A stretch of DNA of 14,787 bases from Baffinella frigidus (taxonomy: Eukaryota > Cryptophyceae > Cryptomonadales > Baffinellaceae). Location: assembly GCA_026770585.1 (NCBI GenBank), contig MU646318.1, positions 1,017,308 to 1,032,094 on the forward strand, written 5' to 3'. The notes below the pieces were generated by a model. The model saw only the letters and a program-made list of their open reading frames with translations, made no database searches and had not been told where the DNA came from. Numbering within the stretch: position 1 is the stretch's first letter; every line of letters starts with the position of its first letter. The position numbers were made by a program, and so were the translations under genes. Positions 1-5,950 of the stretch are shown here, piece by piece.

Positions 1-115
1 AAATCCCAAACCCCAAACCCCAAACCCCAAACCCCAAACCCCAAACCACACACCCCACACCCCCACACCAAACCCCAAAACCCAAACCCCAAACCCTAAC
101 CCCAAACCCTCGCCT
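1..115 (+). repeat. CCCCAAA heptamer repeat
   Basis: Near-perfect tandem CCCCAAA units degrade into CCCTAAC and CACACCC variants. The unit is a one-base variant of the plant/alveolate-type telomere heptamer CCCTAAA. It ends at a unique flank (from about 116), and similar arrays recur throughout the window, so it is interstitial or intronic and not a proven chromosome end. Confidence 0.9.
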
Positions 116-176
116 CGCAGGGGTGGGTACGAGGGCGCTGGCTCCTCACAGACCTCTCGCTAGCACACAAGGTCTG

Positions 177-478
177 TCCTCCTTCTGACTTTTATTGTTC
201 TGGCTCGTCCTTAAATTTGTTTTAAAATAAACTAAATACTTTGAAGAGCAGAAAGTCAGTACACACGGGCGGATTTAAAGCCTGCAGGACGAGCCGGAAT
301 AAAACCCAGGCTGAGGTCGAAGGTATCTCCTCCTTCTGACTTTTATTATTCTGGCTTGTCCTTAAATATATTTTAAAATAAATTAAATACTTTTAAGAGC
401 AGAAAGTCAGTACAAATGGGTGCATAGAAAGCCTGCAGGACGAGCCGGAATAAAACTCAGGCTGAGGGAGAAGGCCTC
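177..478. repeat. Tandem duplication of a 151-bp unit with inverted ends
   Basis: Two copies (177-327 and 328-478) match at most positions. Each starts TCCTCCTTCTGACTTTTATT and ends near GGACGAGCCGGAATAAAA. Inside each unit, the segment TTTTATT..CTGGCTCGTCC near the left end is the reverse complement of GGACGAGCCGGAATAAAA near the right end, so each unit can fold back. The centre is AT-rich. No coding potential is seen. Confidence 0.85.
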
Positions 479-511
479 TCGCCTCCGACCTTGGAGGCAT
501 CCCCGCTCGAC

Positions 512-567
512 TGTCAACTTTAGACTAGATGGCTCAGGTTGTCAACATTAGACTCGATGGCTCAGGT
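512..567. repeat. 28-bp direct repeat, two copies
   Basis: Two adjacent 28-bp units, each TGTCAAC..TTAGACT..GATGGCTCAGGT, differ at two positions. A CAG at 581-590 followed by a short open stretch to 625 could be an exon edge, but this is not supported further. Confidence 0.8.
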
Positions 568-627
568 TTTTAGCACAACACCGAGCAGGAGGGTGCGCTC
601 ATCACAATGGCCATCACGTCCCGAAGT

Positions 628-838
628 GTTCCCCTAAACCCCCCTGTAGAGCGCTGTGCAGAGAAGTTATCCACGGGAAATAATGGGAAATCGAGAAATT
701 GGAGCCATTTTGTCAACTTTTGAGAGATTTAGTACCATGAATTTCTCAAAAGTGGATAACATGGTTCCAACTTCCCCATTTTTTCATTTTTCGGTGGCCA
801 ACTTCTCTGCACAGCGCTCTACCCGATTTAGGGGGAAC
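628..838. mobile_element. 211-bp foldback element, introner-like
   Basis: The left end GTTCCCCTAAA and the right end TTTAGGGGGAAC are inverted copies. Just inside, TAGAGCGCTGTGCAGAGAAG is perfectly mirrored at the right (about 799-820), and similarity of the arms continues almost to the centre (about 730-735). The whole element is therefore one long imperfect hairpin. GT at 626-627 and AG at 830-831 lie at its borders, and an open coding-like frame starts at 832. No transposase is encoded. Confidence 0.8.
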
Positions 839-990
839 TCGTCGGGCACCGGTGGGTTGAGAGTATTCTGAAGTCGTGTGGTTGTCTGGAGCAGGAAGGC
901 GAGTTGATCGACCCCCGCGTGATCACCGATATTCCGGTGCCTGAGATTCTTCGCGCTCAGGATAATGGCACCCTCGACCGCCTCGCTGCG
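832..990 (+). CDS. Probable exon, kinase subdomain IV-V-like (unproven)
   Basis: A 53-codon open frame is bounded by AG at 830-831 and a GT donor at 991 (GCG|GTACGC). The composition looks coding, unlike the CCCTCAA repeat that follows. It contains HRWVESILKSCGC near the start and NGTLDRL near the end. These resemble the H.N/IV..L..C and NG(T/S)L..L segments that flank the hinge of protein kinases. It would fit upstream of the kinase-like exons at 2178, 3543 and 5696, but no exon with the catalytic loop HRD or the DFG motif was found between. The assignment is inference; it may belong to another protein, or the gene may be broken. Confidence 0.4.
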
Positions 991-1005
991 GTACGCCCCT
1001 CCCCC

Positions 1006-1011
1006 CTCACC

Positions 1012-1092
<81 letters not shown>

Positions 1093-1220
1093 ACCCGGAA
1101 CCCTCAACCCTCATCCCTCAACCCTCAACCCTCAACCCGGAACCCTCAACCCGGAACCCTCAACCCGGAACCCTCAACCCTCAACCCTCAACCCTAACCC
1201 CTTCACCCTTCACCCTCACC
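1006..1220 (+). repeat. CCCTCAA heptamer repeat
   Basis: About 25 units of CCCTCAA with interspersed CCCGGAA variants follow directly after the GTACGC donor at 991. This is the same heptamer period as the CCCTAAA introns on the right, with a different base. Open frames reading LNPQPST through it are repeat artefacts. Confidence 0.9.
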
Positions 1221-1580
1221 TGCCCACCGCCCTGTCGGGGACCTCCGCGGGTACAGGGGGGGTATATAGTACGGTTTTGGACGCGGGGGGGGATATGGAG
1301 TACAGTTTTGGACGCGGGGGGGGGCTGGGGTGATGAGAGACGCGGCCTACCGGGTGGGGAGTCGAATGCCGCGTTACTCGAGCGAAGCAACCCCTCCTAG
1401 ATCCGAGCAGGTGGTCCTACGGAACGTCGGAGATGGTCTACGGAACGTCAGAGATACCGATCACGGGGGGGGGGGTTGATGCTGTACCAACCACCGGTTA
1501 AACTAAATCATCCCCGAATTAAAATCAACCAATTAAATTAATGATAAAATGCAGCCTGCAGGCATTTTTTTCCTACGCAG
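1221..1580. other. Low-confidence region with G-rich and short tandem repeats
   Basis: 1256-1327 is a degenerate duplication of a unit with poly-G, TATATAG/TATGGAG and TTTTGGACGCG. 1411-1456 is a 22-24 bp duplication (CTACGGAACGTCRGAGAT) after GCAG at 1407-1410. An open frame runs across this block from about 1335 to 1500, reading WSYGTSEMVYG in part. That is faintly like the kinase segment before subdomain IX, but too weak to call. 1500-1570 is AT-rich. Confidence 0.4.
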
Positions 1581-1636
1581 TATGCGTCGATGGACGTTTT
1601 CATGCTCGGAGGACTCCTCCATCACGTCTTCACGGG
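1581..1636 (+). pseudogene. Partial copy 1 of the kinase subdomain IX exon
   Basis: After ACGCAG it reads YASMDVFMLGGLLHHVFTG and then diverges into unrelated sequence (GGAAACAACG). It matches the first 19 codons of the complete exon at 2178-2306 but lacks the downstream part. The substitutions are mostly at third codon positions. Confidence 0.7.
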
Positions 1637-1653
1637 GAAACAACGACAACACC

Positions 1654-1704
1654 CGCCCGGAAATAGCTCCAATTCCAACACGGGATTGGAGCTATTTCCG
1701 GGCG
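1654..1704. repeat. Perfect 20-bp inverted repeat (hairpin)
   Basis: The arm CGCCCGGAAATAGCTCCAAT at 1654-1673 is exactly mirrored at 1685-1704, with an 11-base loop. A degraded copy of the right arm (ATTGGAGCCATTTCCGGGCG) recurs at about 1858-1877, after the next exon copy. The hairpin therefore belongs to the duplicated intron unit. Confidence 0.85.
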
Positions 1705-1775
1705 CAATAACATTCCCCCTGTACCGCGAAACGTTGTGTTTGAACGTCGAACTTACGTATGACCTGGCGTGGCAG

Positions 1776-1832
1776 GATGCGTCGATGGACGTGTTCATGC
1801 TGGGGGGGCTGCTTCACCACGTCTTCACGGGG
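1776..1832 (+). pseudogene. Partial copy 2 of the kinase subdomain IX exon
   Basis: This copy is preceded by TGGCAG and by the intron tail CGAAACGTTGTGTTTGAACG, which also precedes later copies. It reads DASMDVFMLGGLLHHVFTG, then diverges at GGAACCACGC. Confidence 0.7.
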
Positions 1833-2002
1833 AACCACGCTAAAAACGTGTCAAAAAATTGGAGCCATTTCCGGGCGCAACAGCGTTCCCCCTGTACCGT
1901 GAAGCGCTTTTAGCACGAAACTTTGCGTTGTAGCACGAACCGTTGCGCTTTTAGCACGAAACGTTGCGTTTGAAATTCGAACTTACGACCTGGCGCGGGC
2001 AG

Positions 2003-2014
2003 CCTGCGTCGAGT
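2003..2014 (+). pseudogene. Very short copy 3 of the subdomain IX exon
   Basis: The repeated intron tail ends GCGGGCAG and is followed by only CCTGCGTCGA of the exon, then TTTTAAACCC. The acceptor context was duplicated with hardly any exon. Confidence 0.5.
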
Positions 2015-2059
2015 TTTAAACCCTGAGCCCCAACCTCTAAACCCTAAACCCGAAAACAG

Positions 2060-2122
2060 GATGCGTCGATGGACGTTTTCATGTTGGGGGGGCTGCTTCA
2101 TCACGTCTTCACGGGCAGACCG
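2060..2122 (+). pseudogene. Partial copy 4 of the kinase subdomain IX exon
   Basis: After AAACAG it reads DASMDVFMLGGLLHHVFTGR, then CCGCTACCACG, where the complete exon continues differently. It is preceded by a CCCTAAA-like stretch rather than the usual intron tail. Confidence 0.65.
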
Positions 2123-2177
2123 CTACCACGAAACGTTGTGTTTTAACTTCGAACTTATGTATACCCTGGCATGACAG

Positions 2178-2306
2178 GATGCGTCGATGGACGTGTTCAT
2201 GCTGGGGGGGCTGCTTCATCACGTCTTCACGGGCAGGCCGCTCCTCGCCCCCTCGGACCATGCCGAGGCGGGCCCGTCTGACGGAGAGGGGGAGGAGGCA
2301 CCGCAG
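2178..2306 (+). CDS. Exon, kinase subdomain IX (complete copy)
   Basis: There are 43 codons between CAG at 2175-2177 and the donor CAG|GTTATG at 2307. This is the only copy with both the acceptor-side DVFMLGGLL half and the donor-side acidic half. It starts and ends in phase 0, compatible with the next exon at 3543. Confidence 0.65.
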
Positions 2307-5300
2307 GTTATGAGCCCCCCCCCCCACCACGAACTTCGAAAATCAATGAACCATCTAGAAAAAATCAGTACCATAAAACCACACGGCTTTTTTTCTTTTC
2401 TTGATTACTCTCGAGCCTTACGTTTGTGTGGGCCGCTCCTCGCCGCCTCGGACCATGCTGAGGCGGGCCCGTCTGATGGAGAGGGGGAGGACGCACCGCA
2501 GGTTATGAGCCCCCCCCACCCCAAACACTTCGAACCAACTTCGTCTTCCTCTTCTTCTTTATTACCCTCGAGCCCGAAACTTTTAACCCAACATGCGTCA
2601 ATGAACTCTTGCCACACAGTTTAATAGGGTAACGGCCTGAAAATGGGGTAGTTAGGCCTACGGCATTGCCTAGGACCTCCTGCCGTAGGCCGCGACTTTT
2701 TGGTCTTAGGATCCCTCGGCCTACGGTAGGAGGTCCTAGGCAATGCCGTATGCCTAACTACCCCATTTTCAGGCCGTTAGCCTATGAAGTTGGCTTCACA
2801 GGAAATGTCGACCTGGCTCTCGAGCCTGTTGCAGGCTAAATTGTAGGACCTACACGCCACAAAACTCACGCACTTTTCCCTAGTTGACCGTGGTGTGTTC
2901 GGGAGACAGACGCTGAGGCTTGCACTTTTCTCTATCTCTCTCAGGTGGCGACGCCTGCGCGAGCGGCGGTCGGGGTCACGCTCGCTGCGGACTTGACCCT
3001 AAACCCTAACCCCTAACCCCCAACCCCGAGCTCCAAAACACCAAACACCAAACACCAAACACCAAACACCAAACACCCCGCACAGGTGAACCCGACCACT
3101 GGTCACGCATCACGCGTGGGGATGACACTATCGTCTTTCAACACTGGTAGCGGTGAAGATCACAGGTTCGATCCGTAACAAACGCACTTCTCTCTCTCTC
3201 GCAGGTGGCGGCGCCCGCGCGAGCGGTGGTCGGGGTCACGCTCGCTGCGGACTTGACCCTAACCCCGAACACCAAACACCAAACACCAAACACCAAACAC
3301 CAAACACCCCGCACAGGTGACCCCGACCACTGGTCACGCATCACGCGTGGGGATGACACTATCGTCTTTCAACACTGGTAGCGGTGAAGATCACAGGTTC
3401 GACCCGTAACAAACGCCCTTTTTCCTCTCTCTCTCAGGTGGCGGCTCCAGCGCGAGCGGTGAGCGGCAGGGATCACCTCTCCTCCTGGCTCGGCGCAGTC
3501 GTCTTGGACAATTTATTGAAATTCGCGTTCCCCCGGACACAGGTGGCGGCGCCAGTGCGCGCGGCGGTCGGGGTCACGCTCGCGGAGGTTGCCTCAGCGG
3601 ACGCGCTGCCCTTGCACCTCGAGGTGCCTCCCCATGGGGTAGGGTGTAGGGTTAGGGTATCTCTTAAGTGGCCAGTAGGCTCCTACGCCCTACCGTAGGG
3701 CCCTAGGACCTGCCTAGGACCTCTTGCGGGTCAGTTTTGACCGCCTGGCCACTTAAGGGATAGGGTCTTTGCACCTTGAAGTGACACCCGAAACCCGATA
3801 CCGTGTACCCTACACCCTACACCCTGAACCCTGCACCTCACACCTTACACCCGATACCCGAGCGCCTCGGCGGAGGCGCTGCCCATGCACCTCGAGTTGC
3901 CGTGCCCCCCACCCCCCTCTCCTTGCCCTCTGTCGGTGTTGTGTGCTCTCCCACAGCGCGCCCCCCAAGCCTGTATCCCTTAAGTGGCCAGTAGGCGCAT
4001 ACGCCCTACCGTAGGGCCCTAGGACCTGCCTAGGGCCTCTTGGCCCTCAAATTTGTCGGCATGGCCACTTGAGGGATAGCGGTGCGTGTCCGGTCGCCTC
4101 GGTGGAGGAGCTGCCTTTGTGCACCCTGGACCCTGCACCTTACACCCGATACCCGAGCGCCTCAGCGGAGGCGATTTTTAAATCTTTTGTTTTTAAATTA
4201 TCCCAAGTTTATTTTTCTAAATTTATGTTCCCGGCTTTTAATGCTGCCCATGCGCCTCGAGTTGACGCGCGCCCCCCTACCCTTGAACCTTTGAGGAGAC
4301 ACGCCCCCCCCCCCCCATGCTGTGTATTATCGAAATGGGCTTCGCGCGGAATCGAGGTCAGGTCAGGAAATCAGGATTTTTTCCAAAAAATGGAATTGTA
4401 TGCTATCTTAGGCATGGTTTGTATCTCAAAATAGTATCTCCCACCCATAAGATGACACAAAAAGGCAAAAAAATAAAAATGTTGCTGACCTGACCTCGAT
4501 TTTTTCCGCGCGGAGCCCATTTCGACAACATCTGTTTTTGTTTGGTGGGTCTCCTCGCGTGAGTTCATAGGCTAACGGCCTGAAAACGGGGTAGTTAGGC
4601 ATACGGTATTGCCTAGGACCTCCTACCGTAGGCCGAGGGATCCTAGGACCAAAAAGTCTCGGCCTACGGTGGGAGGTCCTAGGCAATGTCGTAGGCCTAA
4701 GTACCCCGTTTTCAGGCCGTTACCCTATTAGAGTGTCCTCGCGAACAAGACCCTAAACCACACAGAGGGCTGCGAAGGGATTTTCGGCCCAAATCGGGCC
4801 ACCTTTCCGTTACCGTATCCAAAGGAACCCCCATACCCCTACTGATTGCCTACCGTAGGGTCCTAGGTCTGATCGCTTAGGGGTTATTCAAGATCCCTTG
4901 GAAGTCCGCTGTGTGGTAAGGATTAATTTGTAACCCATGTAAGACCAATATTTCCTGACGTGCCCCCCCCCCGTTGGCAGAGTGTGCGGGACCCCCTCGC
5001 CCTCTACACCGTAACAAACTGCCTCCTCAAGTCCCCCGCCAAGTTGGAGCCCTTTTGAATAGTTGGAGCCCTTTCGAAGAATGGGGGGCATTTCCTGACG
5101 CCCCCCCCCCCCTCTTGTTCGCAGAGCGTGCGACCCCCTCGCGCTCTACACCGTAACAAACTGCCTCCTCAAGAACCCCGGCTTCACTTCTGAGTGTCTC
5201 TACCTGCCGCACCAGTACACTAACGTGTGTGTTCCCTCAGGACGCGCCCGTACTAACCCAGGACACGCCAGTACTTCGGCGACCCTCAAATGCGGGGGTT

Positions 5301-5827
5301 TCCTGACGTGCCCCCCCCCCCCTTGGCAGAGCGTGCGAGACCCTCTGGCCCTCTACATCGTGACAAACTGCCTCCTCAAGTCCCCCGCCAAGTTGGAGCC
5401 CTTTTGAATAGTTGGAGCCCTTTGGAAGAATGGGGGGTATTTCCTGACGTGCCCCCCACCCCCCAACAGCAGAGCGTCCCTCGGCAAAGTCAGCAAATGC
5501 CCTGAAAAGGCGAGGCTTCTTACCCTCAGGAGGGTTCTTCCTGACGTGTCACCCCCCCCCCTGGGCAGAGTGTGCGGGACCCCCTCGCCCTGTACACCGT
5601 AACAAACTGCCTCCTCAAGACCCCCGCCAAGTTGGAGCCCTTTGGAATAATGGGGGGTACTTCCTGACGTGTCACCCCCCCCCTCTTGTTCGCAGAGTGT
5701 GCGCGACCCCCTCGCCCTGTACATCGTAACAAACTGCCTCCTCAAGACCCCCGGGGCGCGCCTCACCGTCAAGGACGTCGCTCTCAACCTCCAACAAATC
5801 CCCGGCTGCCCCCGCCTCGAGCTCTAA
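2178..5827 (+). CDS. Protein-kinase-like C-terminal lobe, joined exons (partial gene)
   Basis: Three exons join in frame with GT-AG introns: 2178-2306, 3543-3623 and 5696-5827 (342 bases, 113 residues plus TAA). Residues 4-22 read MDVFMLGGLLHHVFTGRPL, matching the subdomain IX pattern DV..LG.LL.E..TGR.P of eukaryotic protein kinases. Residues about 76-106 read LALYIVTNCLLKTPGARL followed by TVKDVALNLQQI, matching subdomain XI (L....CL...P..R.....V...L..I, with its conserved Arg). The linker has an acidic GEGEEAPQ stretch. The Glu of the usual E..TG is replaced by HHV. The catalytic loop and DFG are not seen in this window, so activity cannot be judged; a pseudokinase or decayed gene is possible. 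All three exons are flanked by partial copies. Recognition is by motif only. Confidence 0.55.
2431..2501 (+). pseudogene. Donor-side copy of the subdomain IX exon
   Basis: It repeats RPLLA.SDHAEAGPSDGEGE from inside the exon through CAG|GTTATGAGCCCCCC, including the donor and the poly-C start of the intron. It lacks the DVFMLGG half. The flanks (TTACCCTCGAGCC versus TTACTCTCGAGCC, and CACTTCGAA) show that about 200 bp was duplicated. Confidence 0.75.
2624..2785. mobile_element. 162-bp hairpin element, copy H1
   Basis: Near-perfect palindrome: ATAGGGTAACGGCCTGAAAA at the left is mirrored by TTTTCAGGCCGTTAGCCTAT at the right. The arms continue through TGGGGTAGTTAGGC and GCCTAGGACCTCCTGCCGTAGG, with a loop of about 30 bases. 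The same element lies inverted at 4567-4728 with identical length. It has no coding capacity, and no clear target-site duplication is visible. Confidence 0.9.
2945..3000 (+). pseudogene. Partial copy 1 of the linker (VAAP) exon
   Basis: After CTCTCTCAG it reads VATPARAAVGVTLA, then ADLT and straight into CCCTAAACCC repeat. It keeps the 5' half of the complete exon at 3543-3623. Confidence 0.7.
3086..3178 (+). other. Repeated 93-base open cassette, copy 1
   Basis: After GCACAG, 30 codons stay open and end TAA (reads NPTTGHASRVGMTLSSFNTG in part). The second copy at 3317-3409 is nearly identical, with one coding and one silent change among the differences. It could be a captured exon. Alternatively, its 3' end AGGTTCGATCC fits the RNA polymerase III B-box pattern GWTCRANNC, so it may be a tRNA-derived SINE remnant; I see no convincing A box. 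The phase at its possible CAG|GTTCGA donor does not fit the kinase-like exons. Confidence 0.35.
3205..3260 (+). pseudogene. Partial copy 2 of the linker (VAAP) exon
   Basis: After TCTCTCTCGCAG it reads VAAPARAVVGVTLAADLT, then degenerates into CAAACAC heptamers. It is almost the same as copy 1, about 260 bp upstream. Confidence 0.7.
3317..3409 (+). other. Repeated 93-base open cassette, copy 2
   Basis: Second copy of the cassette at 3086-3178, 231 bp downstream, in the same position relative to the CAAACAC repeat and the following VAAP copy. The frame and stop are conserved. The 3' end reads AGGTTCGACCC. Confidence 0.35.
3438..3467 (+). pseudogene. Partial copy 3 of the linker (VAAP) exon
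   Basis: After CTCTCTCAG it reads VAAPARAV, then GAGCGGCAGG. The GTGAGC inside could act as a donor. Only the first 7-8 codons of the complete exon are kept. Confidence 0.6.
3543..3623 (+). CDS. Exon, kinase-like linker between subdomains IX and XI
   Basis: There are 27 codons from CAG at 3540-3542 to GAG|GTGCCT at 3624. It reads VAAPVRAAVGVTLAEVASAD in the first part and ends LPLHLE. It is the only copy with both halves. Phase 0 on both sides joins 2178-2306 to 5696-5827. The position between subdomains IX and XI fits the variable subdomain X region. Confidence 0.5.
3659..3762. mobile_element. 104-bp hairpin element, copy H3
   Basis: TATCTCTTAAGTGGCCA at the left is mirrored by TGGCCACTTAAGGGATA at the right (one mismatch). 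The interior holds CCTACCGTAGGGCCCTAGGA, a motif also related to the H1/H2 core. A second copy in the same orientation lies at 3974-4078. Confidence 0.85.
3863..3901 (+). pseudogene. Donor-side copy of the linker exon
   Basis: It reads ASAEALPMHLELP-like sequence, matching the 3' half of the exon at 3543-3623 (ASADALPLHLEVP), with CCGTGCCCC after it. It is preceded by CACCCGATACCCGAGC rather than a CAG. Shorter, more decayed copies of the same half lie near 4100-4120 (after GGTCGCCTCGG), 4158-4175 (after GAGCGCCTCAG) and 4243-4270 (TGCCCATGCGCCTCGAGTTG). Confidence 0.6.
3974..4078. mobile_element. 105-bp hairpin element, copy H4
   Basis: TATCCCTTAAGTGGCCA is mirrored by TGGCCACTTGAGGGATA. 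The core CCTACCGTAGGGCCCTAGGA matches H3, while the loop has diverged (CTCAAATTTGTCGGC). H3 and H4 sit at equivalent places of a duplicated unit of roughly 315 bp that also carries the linker-exon fragment. Confidence 0.85.
4331..4524. mobile_element. 194-bp element with terminal inverted repeats, MITE-like
   Basis: The left end CGAAATGGGCTTCGCGCGGA then ATCGAGGTCAGGTCAG is mirrored at the right by CTGACCTGACCTCGAT, TTTTTT and CCGCGCGGAGCCCATTTCG. The arms are about 36-40 bp, and the interior is AT-rich (about 120 bp). No transposase is encoded. No obvious target-site duplication is seen beyond a possible one-base T/A extension. Confidence 0.85.
4567..4728. mobile_element. 162-bp hairpin element, copy H2 (inverted relative to H1)
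   Basis: It starts ATAGGCTAACGGCCTGAAAA and ends TTCAGGCCGTTACCCTAT. Its left end is the reverse complement of the H1 right end and vice versa. The loop GAGGGATCCTAGGACCAAAA is also the reverse complement of the H1 loop with few changes. The length is identical to H1. Confidence 0.9.
4729..4975. other. Unique spacer before the subdomain XI array
   Basis: No gene is seen. 4849-4868 carries CCTACCGTAGGGTCCTAGG, the core motif of the hairpin elements without recognisable arms. 4949-4980 is the first polypyrimidine acceptor tract (TTTCCTGACGTGCCCCC...GGCAG). Confidence 0.5.
4981..5050 (+). pseudogene. Truncated copy 1 of the subdomain XI exon
   Basis: After CCGTTGGCAG it reads SVRDPLALYT-like sequence then VTNCLLKSP (SVRDPLALYTVTNCLLKSP across it), then diverges at CGCCAAGTTGGAGCCC. 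It lacks the GARLTVKDV part and the stop. Confidence 0.65.
5125..5172 (+). pseudogene. Frameshifted copy 2 of the subdomain XI exon
   Basis: After TTCGCAG, a two-base loss relative to the other copies (GCGACCCC versus GCGGGACCCC) shifts the frame. Downstream of CTCAAGA the sequence is different from all other copies (CCCCGGCTTCACTTCTGAGT). Confidence 0.6.
5330..5403 (+). pseudogene. Truncated copy 3 of the subdomain XI exon
   Basis: It reads SVRDPLALYIVTNCLLKSP, then enters the same CGCCAAGTTGGAGCCCTTTT tail as copy 1. An acceptor copy with only about five exon bases follows at 5450-5475 (CCCAACAGCAGAGCGT). Confidence 0.65.
5569..5638 (+). pseudogene. Truncated copy 4 of the subdomain XI exon
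   Basis: It reads SVRDPLALYTVTNCLLKTP, then the GCCAAGTTGGAGCCC tail. It is preceded by TTCCTGACGTGTCACCCCCC, like the complete copy about 127 bp downstream. Confidence 0.65.
5696..5827 (+). CDS. Terminal exon, kinase subdomain XI, with stop
   Basis: There are 43 codons and TAA between TTCGCAG at 5695 and 5827. It reads CLLKTPGARLTVKDVALNLQ in the middle, and ends PRLEL and stop. It is the only copy with the complete 3' half. The motif spacing fits kinase subdomain XI with its conserved Arg. Phase 0 matches the linker exon. Dinoflagellate genes lack a standard AATAAA signal, and none is seen. Confidence 0.6.
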   Translation, partial: SVRDPLALYIVTNCLLKTPGARLTVKDVALNLQQIPGCPRLEL

Positions 5828-5871
5828 AAAGAAATCCTGGGACGGTTCTAAAAACATCCTGGGACGGGCCC

Positions 5872-5938
5872 GCCTCACCGTCAAGGACGTTGTACTCAAC
5901 CTCCAGCAAATCCCCGGCTGCCCGCGCCTCGAGCTCTA
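5872..5938 (+). pseudogene. Donor-side copy of the subdomain XI terminal exon
   Basis: It repeats RLTVKDVVLNLQQIPGCPRL and the stop (GAGCTCTAA), followed by AAAAAAAGAAACGGGG. It comes after a duplicated CCTGGGACGGG motif at 5837-5866. A duplicated 3' end could also supply a second 3' untranslated region. Confidence 0.65.
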
Positions 5939-5950
5939 AAAAAAAGAAAC

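Noticed and set aside
1-115. True chromosome end (telomere)
   Set aside because: The units are CCCCAAA variants, only about 110 bases long, degrade into unique sequence, and equal arrays occur inside introns throughout.
700-712. Spliced-leader-like AGCCATTTTG
   Set aside because: Only about ten bases match the dinoflagellate leader, and it lies in a hairpin arm whose mirror and relatives lack the match. It is probably chance.
904-1333. Plus-strand frames reading LNPQPST repeats
   Set aside because: Read-through of the CCCTCAA heptamer array after a GT donor. Only the part before 991 looks coding.
5353-5787. 144-codon minus-strand frame
   Set aside because: It is composed of the reverse of tandem subdomain XI exon copies and poly-C tracts. 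The plus strand explains all copies with acceptors and a stop.
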